Assembly (NCBI GenBank): GCA_037693485.1
Contig: CM075348.1
Location: 3,968,001-4,032,000, forward strand
DNA: 64,000 nucleotides
DNA from: Kitagawia praeruptora
Taxonomy: Eukaryota; Streptophyta; Magnoliopsida; Apiales; Apiaceae
Reading direction: 5' to 3'
Both the position numbers and the translations under genes were made by a program. Under the pieces are notes generated by a model. The model saw only the letters and a program-made list of their open reading frames with translations. It was not told where the DNA came from and did no database searches. Shown one piece after another: positions 33,543-44,492 of the stretch (its first letter is position 1; the number at the start of each line of letters is the position of its first letter).

Positions 33543-35414
33543 CTAATGACGGCTCTTGCATTTCTCCATTCTCCGCGGTGCTGCAAGCAACACATTACAA
33601 TGTTACTTTTCGATTATGAACATAAGCTACTTTCCTTGATGAGAATATGTAAACTTTTAGTGAAAGAAAATTAAGATCTGGTATGCCAGGTTCGGGATCA
33701 GAGCATACCTAAACCAATTGCCTCAGAGCCTTTCGTGATCCTTAACCTCTTGCACGAGTCTGTGAACATACTGATGGAGTGAAGAATATCAAAATTAGGT
33801 TTTATAATGGTTTTCAAGTAGCTAACATTATATACACAGCATGTCAATTAGGCAGCTAGTTTATGAGAACAGATCTTGAGAGTAGCAGCTAGTCATGTAA
33901 CTATGAACTACTAAATAAACATATATCAAATGTCCATGCCAAGAGCTATAAAACTCTTAAGTCTAGTCTTTCCTAATGCTTGAAACTTGAATCCATAACA
34001 GCCTGAATCGTAATGAACTTGTGTAATTTGCCTAATTTATTTTTTGCCTCTAATTGCAATGCACGTACGTCTAATAAAATGCAAAGTTTATAAGTGTAAG
34101 GTGTTGTCTTACTTCCAAGGAACATCACCAACAAGCATCCAGTCACCGTCCTTGTCTTCATATGTAAGCACATATTCAGAGCCATGAACAAGATCGATTA
34201 ATCGACTTGTGCTAACACCCTCTCGTTCTGGAAGTCCTTTAGAGGTGCACTGCCCTGAATTACAGCCATGTATGATGCAAGTCAGGCCTAGCTGAAATAT
34301 AAAGCTTATGCAGTAATTATGAATTCTTTACAAGTATTACTCTGACAGATCAATCTCATCGTTGATAGACTCATAGACAACTATTATAATTTATATATGA
34401 ATATCAACTAGTCTAGTTGTACATATAAATTTTCATCAGATCCTGATGAGCAATAAAAGAGAGAGAATGCTTACCAATGGTAAAGCAGCTAAACATACTC
34501 TCAAGAGCTGATGAAAGTTGAGCATAACTACAGTAGGTTTTGAGGTCAACTTTTCTTAGATATGGAGCACCGTCCATGCTAACATTAACATATATGCACC
34601 CTTAACATATATGCACCCTGTTATTGAATCTTTTTTCACATCTGTGTTCTTATATATATTGGTAGCCAGTGTGTTTTTCCGGAATGATTTGATAGGAGGC
34701 CATCCAACTGGTGCTCTGCACCAAAAACATATATCGAAAATGGCATTCGATAAACAGATGGTCTGAGATAAAAATTCCCAGATTGGTAGTCAAAATAATC
34801 TAAGAAACTTTACAAACTAATTTACTGAAACCTGGGAGCAAAAAAGAACACAGGGCCTTGTTCGAAAATCAAACTTACTTGTTCGAAGCAGGAGTATTAG
34901 TAGTATTTTCATTTGTTGGAGAAGTCTTCTTCTGTTCAACAGGCTTCAAACTAGTAGAAGAAAGACTAGCCTCTTTAACTGAAAACCCAGACTTATGGTC
35001 ATTATTGTTATTCTCCGAACCACCATTTTCATTTCTCGGAGAGTACAGAACGGAACCCTGTACCAAATCAGGTACCTCTGTTCCACCGTCTATCGAAAGA
35101 GCCCATTTTCCGGAACCATCAGTTGCATCACAAAAACCTCTCTTAGCCCCTGAAAGAAAGTTTTTTAATGGACAAAACCCGCCAACTTTAGTATCATTTA
35201 GGACTTTTCCAAACAGAGGCACCCCATTTCCAAGCTTCCTTTCAGGAGACACGGAACCAGGTAACCCAAGCCTAAGCTCTGTCTGTTTAAGGTTAAGAAC
35301 ATTGTTTTTGGTGTTCTCAGTCGAGGAAAAACAGGATGAAATGTCCTCAGAGCTTCTCTCCATTGTATGTGTCTCTGATAAACTTATGTAGTCATGTTGC
35401 AGTGGTGAAATCAT
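33543..35414 (-). pseudogene. AUX/IAA transcriptional repressor gene (IAA27/IAA8-like) with frame-shifting duplication
   Basis: Five exons with canonical borders: 34879-35414, 34475-34715, 34113-34254, 33709-33770 and 33543-33580. Exon 1 carries the EAR motif LRLGL (residues 47-51), which recruits TOPLESS. Exon 2 carries the degron core VGWPP (182-186), bound by TIR1/AFB receptors and auxin. Exons 2-5 carry the PB1 dimerisation region (SMDGAPYLRKVDLKTY, then DKDGDWMLVGDVPW) and the end EKCKSRH. A perfect 17-bp tandem duplication in exon 2 (34585-34601 and 34602-34618) shifts the frame just before the PB1 domain. As it stands, translation stops at 34556-34558 after about 231 residues, with repression motif and degron but no PB1 domain. 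With one unit the exon phases fit throughout and the length would be 333 residues. This could be a recent null allele, a truncated regulator or a local assembly error. Confidence 0.9.
34585..34618. repeat. 17-bp tandem duplication in AUX/IAA exon 2
   Basis: Perfect head-to-tail copies. Exon-phase arithmetic shows the downstream exons fit only if one copy is absent. Confidence 0.95.
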
Positions 35415-35916
35415 CGAAATTGAACAGTGGAAAATAAGCTGAAAAAATTAAAAGAAACAGACGAGGGAGAGCAATGTAGAATACTTTAAACTCATCAAAG
35501 CGAAAAAATGAAGAGGAAAGGTCTTTATTCTGGATTAAGACCAGAAACGTACACAACTTTCTTTTGTGGATGTCGAAAGCAGCTTTGGTTTAAACTTGTA
35601 TTCTTTTACTTACGATAAAGATTCGAATTAGTAAGTTTTGAAACATGTTAGTTTCTCCTATGCCCATTTAGATTATGGTCGTAAAGAGGTTTGTCTTATC
35701 GAATTCGAGTCAAACACAATACATTTTAAAATGTTTTCAATTTAAGTAGAACATTTCACAAATATTTTTTTGATTTTGTGTGGTCGTGAACGAAGTAAAT
35801 ATGGTCGAATTTCATCTTATCAAATCAAATCAAGCGCGACCTATTGAATTTGAACCGAAAATTTGTTCCCAAATAGTTGAGTTCTTTACACTTCCAAAAC
35901 ACAGGTAGCTGAGAAT
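35415..35916 (-). promoter_or_regulatory. Upstream region of the AUX/IAA gene
   Basis: The 5' leader and promoter are expected here, up to the retroelement junction at about 35917. I see no convincing TATA box or AuxRE (TGTCTC) cluster close to the start. Confidence 0.4.
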
Positions 35917-35956
35917 GTTAGTAATCTGTCCGATTCCCTGCGAGGATTTAAACTCA
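35917..35956 (-). repeat. Scrap of an LTR 3' end
   Basis: Read on the minus strand, this short piece contains gcagggaatcgg and ends in actaaca. It resembles the end of the LTR at 46357-47041 (gcagggaatcggg, then cctaaca). It joins directly to the truncated SIRE-type pol, so it marks a rearrangement junction. Confidence 0.4.
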
Positions 35957-35957
35957 A

Positions 35958-37774
35958 GTGATTAATGATACAAGAGAAAAATTTGTGCCAATCGATAGTG
36001 GAGAAACAAGCATCCAAGACACACCTGTGAGTAATGGCAACTTCACAGGGGGAGGAAATGAGGATGACCATGATGTGGATGATGAAGCAACATCAAGAAT
36101 GAGAAGTCAGGCTGAACACTCGAGGAAATGGGATAGATCACACACTGCAGAGCAAATCATTGGAGATCCTAATGCAGGAGTAAGGACTAGGAGAACAACT
36201 CAAAATGAGTGCCTCTATGGATGCTTTCTATCACAAGTTGAGCCTAAGAAACTTGATGATGCACTGCTGGATCCAGATTGGATTATTGCCATGCAAGAGG
36301 AGCTGAATCAATTTGAAAGGAACAAAGTATGGGAACTTGTGCCTGCACTAAAGAATAGAACCATTGTTGGAACAAAATGGGTTCTGAAGAATAAAATGGA
36401 TGAAGATGGTGTAATAGTAAGAAACAAAGCAAGGCTGGTTGCAAAAGGATACTCTCAACAGGAAGGCATTGATTATGATGAGACATTTGCCCCTGTTGCT
36501 AGATTGGAAGCCATCAGAATATTCTTGGCATTTGCTGCTCATTCAAACTTTAAAGTGTATCAAATGGATGTCAAGAGTGCATTTCTAAATGGAGAGTTGG
36601 AAGAAGAGGTTTATGTGCAACAACCACCTGGCTTTGAGGATCCACATTTCCCAGAATTTGTCTATAGATTGCTTAAGGCACTGTATGGACTAAGCAAGCT
36701 CCAAGAGCATGGTATGATACTTTATCACAATTTCTTCTTGAAAATCAATTCACTAGAGGCACATTGGACAAGACACTGTTTTACAAGAAGCATGGTGATG
36801 ATATTATCCTAGTCCAAATTTATGTGGATGATATCATTTTTGGTTCTACAAATGAGAAGCTGTGTGAGAAATTCTCTAAACTCATGCATAGCAGATATGA
36901 GATGAGTATGATGGGAGAGTTGACATTCTTTCTAGGGTTGCAAGTCAGTCAAAGGAAGGATGGTATCTTTATCAGTCAAACCAAGTACATCAAGGATTTA
37001 TTGAAGAAGTTTGACTTGGAAGATTGTTCACCTGCCAAGACACCCATGGCCACTGCCACTAAACTGGATGAAGATGCTAAAGGCAAGAAAGTAGATATCT
37101 CAGTCTACAGAGGCATGGTTGGTTCTCTACTCTACCTCACTTCAAGTAGGCCAGACATCATGTCTGCTACATGCCTGTGTGCAAGGTTTCAATCAAATCC
37201 AAAGGAATCACATTTGATTGCAATAAAAAGGATCTTTAGATATCTGAAGGGCACTCCAAACTTGGGTCTATGGTATCCTAAGGACACAGGGTTCAATCTG
37301 GTTGGTTATTCTGATGCTGATTATGCTGGATGCAGAGTGGATAGGAAAAGCACCTCAGGAAGCTGCCAGTTTCTTGGACAAAGGTTAGTTTTTTGGTATA
37401 GCAAGAAGCAACAATCTGTGTCAACTTCTACAGCTGAGGCTGAATACATAGCTGTTGGAAGTTGCTGTGCTCATGTGCTTTGGATTAGAAATCAACTTAG
37501 AGATTATGGACTTGTGTTGGAAAGAATTCCAATCATGTGTGACAACACAAGTGCAATCTCTATAGTTGCCAATCCTGTCAATCATTCTAGAACAAAGCAC
37601 ATTGACATCAAATATCATTTCATAAGAGAACATGCAACTAATGGAACCATTGAGTTGCATTATGTCTCTACAGATAAACAACTAGCTGATATATTCACTA
37701 ATCCATTAGATGAAGCCACCTTCACAAGGTTGGTAAGTGAGATTGGAATGCTGAATTCTTCAGATTCTGGCTAA
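35958..37774 (+). pseudogene. Copia reverse transcriptase and RNase H (frameshifted)
   Basis: The RVT_2 domain starts with the WELVP and GTKWVLKNK landmarks and continues through ARLVAKGYSQQEGIDYDETF, QMDVKSAFLNG and the catalytic YVDD (about 36821-36832). Copia RNase H follows, with GYSDADYAGC, TSGSCQFLG and the STAEAEYIA motif, ending in ADIFTNPL. A single-base loss near 36692, just after LYGL, splits the RT into two frames (up to 36812, and from 36764). Otherwise the coding sequence is well preserved, so the element is young. Protease and integrase are absent. Confidence 0.92.
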
Positions 37775-38029
37775 GTGAATACAGCATCTAGGTTGTTGCA
37801 GCAGTAAACACTTACTTTATCTAAATTCTCAATATTTTTGGAGTAAGTGTTGGCTGAAATATGATTTATAAATATTTTAAATCTGTTGCATATGTTGAAA
37901 ATCATATTTCTATTAACCTAAAATTTCTATGAAATTTTGAGAAAATCACTATTTAATTTGCTAGGATATTCTTCAATGAATATGTCTGGTAATTTTCAAA
38001 AGATAGTTAAAATCAAATTTTTATGAGTG

Positions 38030-38440
38030 ATGGGTATAGTTCGATAAGTCAGACTTCTCGAATGATTCACTATTCGACATCTCTAATAAGTCTCATTAGA
38101 GTACTCTTGAGTTCTCGAATAGAGTCTTTCTGAGATATCGAATAGAGGCATTCTTGACTTCTCGAATATAGTAACTGAGTTCTCGAATAATTGAGTTCTC
38201 GAACACTATATTTGAGTTCTCGAATCATTTGAAAAGGCTGAATTCTCGCTGAATTTTAACCGATTTTGGAATTTTGTCTAAAAATTTAATTCACTCATAA
38301 AAACACATTTTATTTAATTTAGAATTATTTCTAAGTTAGATAACTGCCAGCTGTGAGTTTCTATCTGCTTGAGTTATCGATTAAGCCTTTCTTGACTTCT
38401 CGAATAGGTGTTTTCTACTTCTCGAATGCCTGACTTGTCG
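38030..38440. repeat. Array of TTCTCGAATA-type motifs between pol and the third ORF
   Basis: At least eight copies of a motif like gacttctcgaata or gagttctcgaat occur here. They are the reverse complement of the attcgagaagtc motif that is repeated in the 3' LTR (43820-44240). Confidence 0.85.
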
Positions 38441-38618
38441 ATACAAAACTTTCATCTAATTGACAATTCAAGTACTTCATACTTATACAATTTCACATCT
38501 ATTCGATTCATTTCATTCGATTTCTCAAGCATCTACACTCTCTAAACCCCTGAAACCCTATCTACAAAAAGCCAAATTTCTTCTTCATCCTTCAATTTCT
38601 TTCCTCTCTTCTACACAA

Positions 38619-41600
38619 ATGGCAACAGTAAAGTTCAACACCAACTTCATCGCTCTCACTAGTGATGTTGAAGCACCCAATGCCAATTTCAAGTGCTTTG
38701 TGAAATGGATGGCTGAGTCATACATCAAGGATGCACTCTCTGCCAACCCAACTCTGTATCTAGATATCCTGGAACAGTTTTGGGGTACTGCTATTGTGGA
38801 GGTTGTAGCCCTGGAAAACGCAATCACCTCATACATCATCTACTGCAAGATTCAAGATAAGGAAATCACTATCACTCCTACAGACATGAATCAAGCACTG
38901 GGCCTACAACACGAGTCATTTGACAGACTGGCCACTAATGCAGAGTTAGAGGAATTCTTTGAGTTCATTAACTACTCAGATGGGATCAATCTTGGAAAGC
39001 TAAACAGAAAGAATCTGAGAAAGGAGTGGAGCTATGTGTTTGCAACTCTTCTTCAAGTCTTCACTGCCAGGAAATCAAGCTTTGATCAAATCAGTGCACC
39101 TGTGCAGCAAATTGGATATGCATTGGCCTATGGAAAGAAGATAGATGTTGGCCAAATCATCCTCCAAGAACTATATGGGAGACTTGGTAAGAACACAACC
39201 AAGAGAGGTACTGATATTTTCTTTTCTCGCTTTATTCAATCTGTACTTAATTTTAAGAATGCTTCATTGATTGAATTGCCAGGGATTGATAAAAATAGAA
39301 TAGGCTATCCTAAGTCCATGACCAAACTCATTTTTGGTAATTTGGAGACTAGGAATGATGTGGATGTAAGACTGAACATAACTCCCCATATGGAGAGTTT
39401 GTTTAGAACTTATCCCCACAACATGCCAACATTTGATGCAAAATCTAAGTTAGCACAGCCCAAGCAAGTAGAACAAAATGCTAACCCAGGGCCTGCTAAC
39501 CAACCCTCTCAACCAAACACTCTACCACATACTGAGCCAACTGCATCATCCTCTCAAAAGGGTGATGTTAGTAAAAAGAAGAGAAAGGAAGTAATGTCTG
39601 CACCATTAAATATCTTATCTGAAGCAGCATTAGCTGTTGAATTAGGGCTAGAAAGTGAGGAACCTGAGTCACCCTTACAAAGGCTAAAGAAGAGGAAAAT
39701 TAAGACCACCTCTTCAGTCACACAAATGGCTGAAGTTGTAAAATCAGGGGCACACAGCTCACTAGGTGTATCCTCTCAACAGGGTGCACCTATAGAATCA
39801 AGCATCCTCCCCAATGCACCTTCTTGTACAGAGTCAGCACATGGGAGTGATAAGGCTGGAACTACACTGAGTGGAGAGCACATCACACTTGAAACTCCCT
39901 CTATCTCTCAGGGGGAGTTGCCAAAATCTACTCTTAAACACACTTCTCTTCCAAAATCTAACACTGAAATTTCTTTGGAACCTGCAACTCAGGCAACTAA
40001 GATGCAAGGCATTGATCATCAAGAATTCTTTTCTCTTGATGAGCCAATAATTTCAAGTGACTTAGTGCATGACACTTTGCTCACCACTCAGAACCCACAT
40101 TTAGATGGTGAGGGAATGCATGCTGAGGCATCTCCTGATGACACCATTAAAAACACAGAGGTTCCACTAGTTCTTACTAGAGACTCTGTGCCTGTGTCAA
40201 CTGCTGGTGTAATTCATCCCACTTCTGTGGTGACACCAGTAGTAGAGTCAATCCATCCGGTTACAGAAGTTGCATCTGTAACTGAGGAGTCTAGCTTGCC
40301 TAGCTCTAGCTCTGACTTTATGTCACAATGGCTGAAGCCTGTGCAACATGACAGTGCTTCAGGATCAGGATCTGTTCCACAACAATTGACGGTTGAAGCA
40401 CTTCAAAGCTTAATTGTGGATCAGATTCCTGAGTTCACAAAGATTGCTCAGAACCTTCTCACTGCAGACATGCCTAATCCAGACTATGAGGCCATTCTGT
40501 TATGCCATAGGGATGATGTGGAGATGCAGAAGACAAAGATCATTGATGATGCTGAGAGAGATGGCAACATAGATGCCTGGTTGCAAGGAAAATATGATAT
40601 TACTCTTGATGAAGCACTTCAGTATCTCAGGGAGGAATACCTCACTTCACTGGGTTCCAATGCCAAATATCTGACCCCTGGTGAAGTGTATGAGGCTATG
40701 AATGATTCACACAAGGGATTCCTCAAGGCTGCACACTATCATGGAAAAGGAGTTAAAATTGAGGTCAATAGAGTGTGTGATAAGACAACCACCAAAGTAG
40801 AAGAAATCAAGAGGACCTTTGATGCCAAATTCCCTCAGCTAGACAGTGTGTTCAAGGACCTCAAACACTGCAACACCATCTGCACCAAGATGGACAATGG
40901 GCTAGCTCTGCTAAAGGATACTGTCACAGGTCTGGGGCATCAATTTCAAATTCTATCTGATCAGACCACAGATGCCAATGCCATGCTGAGGACCATGTTG
41001 AAAAATCTATATGGAGACAGACTGATCACTGAAGTCCCAGTACATGACATGACTAGATTTGAAGTGCAGAGACTCAAAGAACAATCCCTGTCTGGCTTCA
41101 AATCTACTGAGTTATTCAGCAAAGTAGATGCTCTTGAGAAGGAGGTGGCTACTCTCACCAAGTCCAATGCTCATTTTACAGACAAGGTTGCACTTCTAAA
41201 TGACCAGTTGGACACTCAAGCATCCACCACAGCTAATGTCCTTCTGCATCAACAATCCATGTTAGCTGCTATGATGAAGCATATGGGTCTCCCTCTACCT
41301 GACGAATCTTCAATCCCAAAGGACATTTCTACAGCCTCTGTGCCTGACAACAAGCCTAAGGGGGAGAAGAGGACAAGGAACTCAAATACAAAGGGGGAGA
41401 AAGGCATAAAAATAAATGAGGGTGGTCAACAAAGAGCTTCAAAATCTCTACCTAATGTGCCAGGCAAAGGAAAATCCAAAGTGGATGAGCCCCCATCTAC
41501 CTTGCCAGTTGTCACTCTACCAACTGTGCACATCACTACTCCTGGAGGACAAAAGCAATCCATAACTACCACAGTGGTTGGAGGGAGTATGCCATCTGAC

Positions 41601-42395
41601 AAACCTCCAACCTCCATATCTGAGAGTGCCAAGCCTGTAGAAGTTAAAGTTGTTACTGAGGCCAAGCTACAAGAAGTTGCCAACTCAAATGTTTATCATG
41701 ATAAAGCCTTCTTGGATTTTCTGAAAGCCACAAGGGAACAGGTTGGTGACACTCGGTTCTATCTGAGGGAGGTGAAGAAGCAGATTGACTACATCACTGT
41801 CATCCCCAAGAAAGTCAATAATCTATGGGTCAAGGAGATAGTGATGATATCCAAATTAAAGATATGGCATCTAACATACGAGACTCTACAAGATCTAAAA
41901 CACTCAGAGATAGATGCCATACTTGAGCTTATTGAGAAGAGGAATGAGAACAGCAAGAGTCTGTTTGATGATTTGAGGAATGGCCAACCTTCAAGGCTAC
42001 CAGAAGTGATCAAGAAGCCATGGACAATCATTTATCAGTCTGGCACCAGAATTGAAGACATCAATCAATTGGTCATTCCCCATTATCTCACCTCTAGAAA
42101 CCACAGACTGATCATTGCTATCATTGATCAATTACAGAAGAAGGTTGGAGCCAGAAATGCTGAAGAAACTGAGGCACTGCACATCCTCAGAACTTTTATA
42201 GCAACTGGTGAAATTCCAGAGATGGCTCAACCTAGGAGAAATAAGGATGATGATTCTGAAGACAAAGGTGATGGGAGGAGAAGACATCACAGGAGAGATA
42301 AGGGTGATGAAGACAAGAAGAAGAAGGGTGACAAGGATAAGAAGAATGATGATGACCAAGGAAGAGTCTGTGAGAGGAAGATTGGAAAACAGTAA
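38619..42395 (+). CDS. Third ORF of the SIRE-type element (envelope-position ORF, function unknown)
   Basis: An uninterrupted ORF. The first ATG (38619, MATVKFNTNF) gives 1258 residues; an upstream frame open from 38460 has no ATG. The N-terminal 230 residues look folded (FVKWMAESYIKDAL, then YLDILEQFWGTA and a LGLQHESF segment). The middle (about 300-620) is low-complexity, rich in Ser/Thr/Pro. A coiled-coil-prone region follows (about 690-900), then a conserved-looking C-terminal block (about 1035-1190) and a tail extremely rich in Lys/Asp. I see no convincing signal peptide or membrane segment. It lies where SIRE-lineage elements carry their so-called env-like ORF, but nothing here shows an envelope function; a structural or Gag-like role is equally possible. 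Confidence 0.75.
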   Translation: MATVKFNTNFIALTSDVEAPNANFKCFVKWMAESYIKDALSANPTLYLDILEQFWGTAIVEVVALENAITSYIIYCKIQDKEITITPTDMNQALGLQHESFDRLATNAELEEFFEFINYSDGINLGKLNRKNLRKEWSYVFATLLQVFTARKSSFDQISAPVQQIGYALAYGKKIDVGQIILQELYGRLGKNTTKRGTDIFFSRFIQSVLNFKNASLIELPGIDKNRIGYPKSMTKLIFGNLETRNDVDVRLNITPHMESLFRTYPHNMPTFDAKSKLAQPKQVEQNANPGPANQPSQPNTLPHTEPTASSSQKGDVSKKKRKEVMSAPLNILSEAALAVELGLESEEPESPLQRLKKRKIKTTSSVTQMAEVVKSGAHSSLGVSSQQGAPIESSILPNAPSCTESAHGSDKAGTTLSGEHITLETPSISQGELPKSTLKHTSLPKSNTEISLEPATQATKMQGIDHQEFFSLDEPIISSDLVHDTLLTTQNPHLDGEGMHAEASPDDTIKNTEVPLVLTRDSVPVSTAGVIHPTSVVTPVVESIHPVTEVASVTEESSLPSSSSDFMSQWLKPVQHDSASGSGSVPQQLTVEALQSLIVDQIPEFTKIAQNLLTADMPNPDYEAILLCHRDDVEMQKTKIIDDAERDGNIDAWLQGKYDITLDEALQYLREEYLTSLGSNAKYLTPGEVYEAMNDSHKGFLKAAHYHGKGVKIEVNRVCDKTTTKVEEIKRTFDAKFPQLDSVFKDLKHCNTICTKMDNGLALLKDTVTGLGHQFQILSDQTTDANAMLRTMLKNLYGDRLITEVPVHDMTRFEVQRLKEQSLSGFKSTELFSKVDALEKEVATLTKSNAHFTDKVALLNDQLDTQASTTANVLLHQQSMLAAMMKHMGLPLPDESSIPKDISTASVPDNKPKGEKRTRNSNTKGEKGIKINEGGQQRASKSLPNVPGKGKSKVDEPPSTLPVVTLPTVHITTPGGQKQSITTTVVGGSMPSDKPPTSISESAKPVEVKVVTEAKLQEVANSNVYHDKAFLDFLKATREQVGDTRFYLREVKKQIDYITVIPKKVNNLWVKEIVMISKLKIWHLTYETLQDLKHSEIDAILELIEKRNENSKSLFDDLRNGQPSRLPEVIKKPWTIIYQSGTRIEDINQLVIPHYLTSRNHRLIIAIIDQLQKKVGARNAEETEALHILRTFIATGEIPEMAQPRRNKDDDSEDKGDGRRRHHRRDKGDEDKKKKGDKDKKNDDDQGRVCERKIGKQ

Positions 42396-43384
42396 GCCTT
42401 AGGCATTGCTAGCAGTAACCTCACCACAACACAAGACTCTAAGTCTAGGGTGAATACTGTTAGTGGTGACCTAGCAAAATCTACATCTATGGCTTCTGCA
42501 ACTGTTTTGCCACCTCAAGAAGAGAAGAAGATTCAAGTCAAGAAACCATGTGTATGTTTCAGAAAGCAAACTGCTAATGGAATACTACTATGGTCTACCA
42601 ACAAAGGTCAAAGATTTCTGCCAAGCAATCATGTCAAGAGGATGAAATTTAAACATGTTGCAAGAAAGGTGAAGCTATCCAAATCTAAGGCACTGACAAT
42701 TATCCCAGGATTATGACAATTATCCCAGGATTAAACCTACCACCTCTGGATGAAAGCTATGATGAAGACCAACTGCAGTTTCTATGGGCTCAAAGAATCT
42801 ATCATGTTGCCATTGTTGATGATTTTCTTGAAGTTAAGTATTCTGATGGAAGACAGAAGAAAGTCAGACAAGGAACATGCCAGCACTGGGGCAGGCTGTA
42901 TGACATAGAAAGGATAATTGCAATGTTGGATTCTGAAGACAGAGTGGAAAGGGTGTGGAAGCTGGAGTTAATTGACTTTGTCAAGATGAAAAGAGATCAC
43001 CAGGCAGAAATGAGAAAGAACAGTGAAAAGCGACTAAAGAAAAGGGAGGAGGAGTTTGCTGCAATGGAAGCTAAGGCTGATGAGTTGAGAGCTATGGGTC
43101 TGTGTAGAGTCAAGTTTAATCCTTACATCATTGAGTACAAGAAATATGGTAGAAATGTGAAGATTAGAATGGACTACATCAGTTCCTACTCTGAGAAACA
43201 GCTAAATGAAGTGCTCAAGGATTTATCAGGCTCTCCTCTAATTGAAGAACTCACTGCAATGGAAGATATCATTCTTGCCATGGAAGAAATTGCGAAGAAG
43301 AAATCCAAAGAAGCTGAAGATAGGATGAAAAATGAGAATCTGCAAGCCAATGCTCAAGAGATGAATCCAAAAGGATATGGCTAA
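42396..43384 (+). pseudogene. Downstream continuation of the third-ORF region, split by a 20-bp duplication
   Basis: Two overlapping frames (42450-42716 and 42713-43384) encode a basic segment with KKPCVCFRKQ, then LPPLDESYDEDQLQFLWAQR and a Lys/Glu-rich helical tail. The frame break coincides exactly with a perfect 20-bp tandem duplication (42694-42713 and 42714-42733). This part may be a second domain of the upstream ORF, separated by the stop at 42395, or a separate spliced product. No known family recognised. Confidence 0.6.
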
Positions 43385-43819
43385 GTAGTTCCTCATAACT
43401 TGTAAGAATACTTCTATGTAATTTCTTCAATCAAATTCATACCTGTACTTTTAAAAGCTCTATCTTTATGTATGTTAGGCTTGTTATCAGACATGAAATT
43501 GTGACTAAGGGTCTCACTCACAATTTGGGGGAGATTGTTAGTTACAGAGGCATGCCTGTACACATCTAATAACAAGCCTAATTGTTTCTAATGCTTTGCA
43601 TTACTTACATGACCTCTTAACTGAGGGAACCTCTAGTTGTAGAGTTTCTGTTTGTATTGTACTTGTAGTAGGCATCAAATCCTAGTTGTGTAACTGTACT
43701 TATAGAGTCTAGAATAATGCTTGAAAGAAGTTCCAAGGTTCATGCCTCAAGCAAGGAGATAAAGACTGTCAAATAATCACAGTTGGGATTTGAAGAAATG
43801 AAGAATTTGCCTAAGTACC

Positions 43820-44240
43820 AATTCGAGAAGTATATTTGTCTATTCGAGAAGTCCAGCATTCGAGAAGTCAGGGATTCGATATCTCAAGACACTATTCGAT
43901 ATCTCTGAATACACTATTCGATATCTCATTCGATATCTCAGGGATTCGATATGTCTACTACTCTATTCGAGAACTCAAGAAGTCAACAAGTCAAGATGGT
44001 ATTCGAGTTCTCAAAGAGTCAACGAGTCAAAGTTTCATTCGATATCTCAAGGACTCAGAAAGCTATTCGATATCTCGAGGATTCGATAAGTCAAATGTTC
44101 TATTCGACAACTATAGGAATCCTGATGAAAAAGAGCTATTCGAGAAGTAATTCGATATGTCAATATAACAGTATTCGAGAACTCAGAGTTATCGATCAAG
44201 TCAATTCTAGTTCTCGAATCACTTACTTAGTCACTTCTCG
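43820..44240. repeat. Array of ATTCGAGAAGTC / ATTCGATATCTC motifs in the LTR
   Basis: Roughly twenty copies of attcga followed by gaagtc, gaactc or tatctc occur in plus orientation, with a few reverse copies at the end (tctagttctcgaatcac). They are complementary to the array at 38030-38440. Confidence 0.9.
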
Positions 44241-44492
44241 AATACATTCTTGGAGACAAAATACTGAAGAAATTGTACAAGTCAAAAACCTGCAACAAGC
44301 CAATGCACTTTATGGACCACAATCTGTAACGTGCTCTGGAAAGCCTACAAGGAAGCTTGGAGAGATATAGAAGAGACAAGGAGCTAAAGAAGTGGATCTA
44401 AACAGGCTTTGCAAAGTCAAATTTTTAACCGTTTGGACACTTACTCAAAAAGGATAGACAGACTAGAAAGTAATTTGTTTAGCTACCTTATT

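Noticed and set aside
38460..38618. Extension of the third ORF upstream of the ATG
   Set aside because: The extension has no ATG and falls in the AT-rich leader; the first ATG is at 38619.
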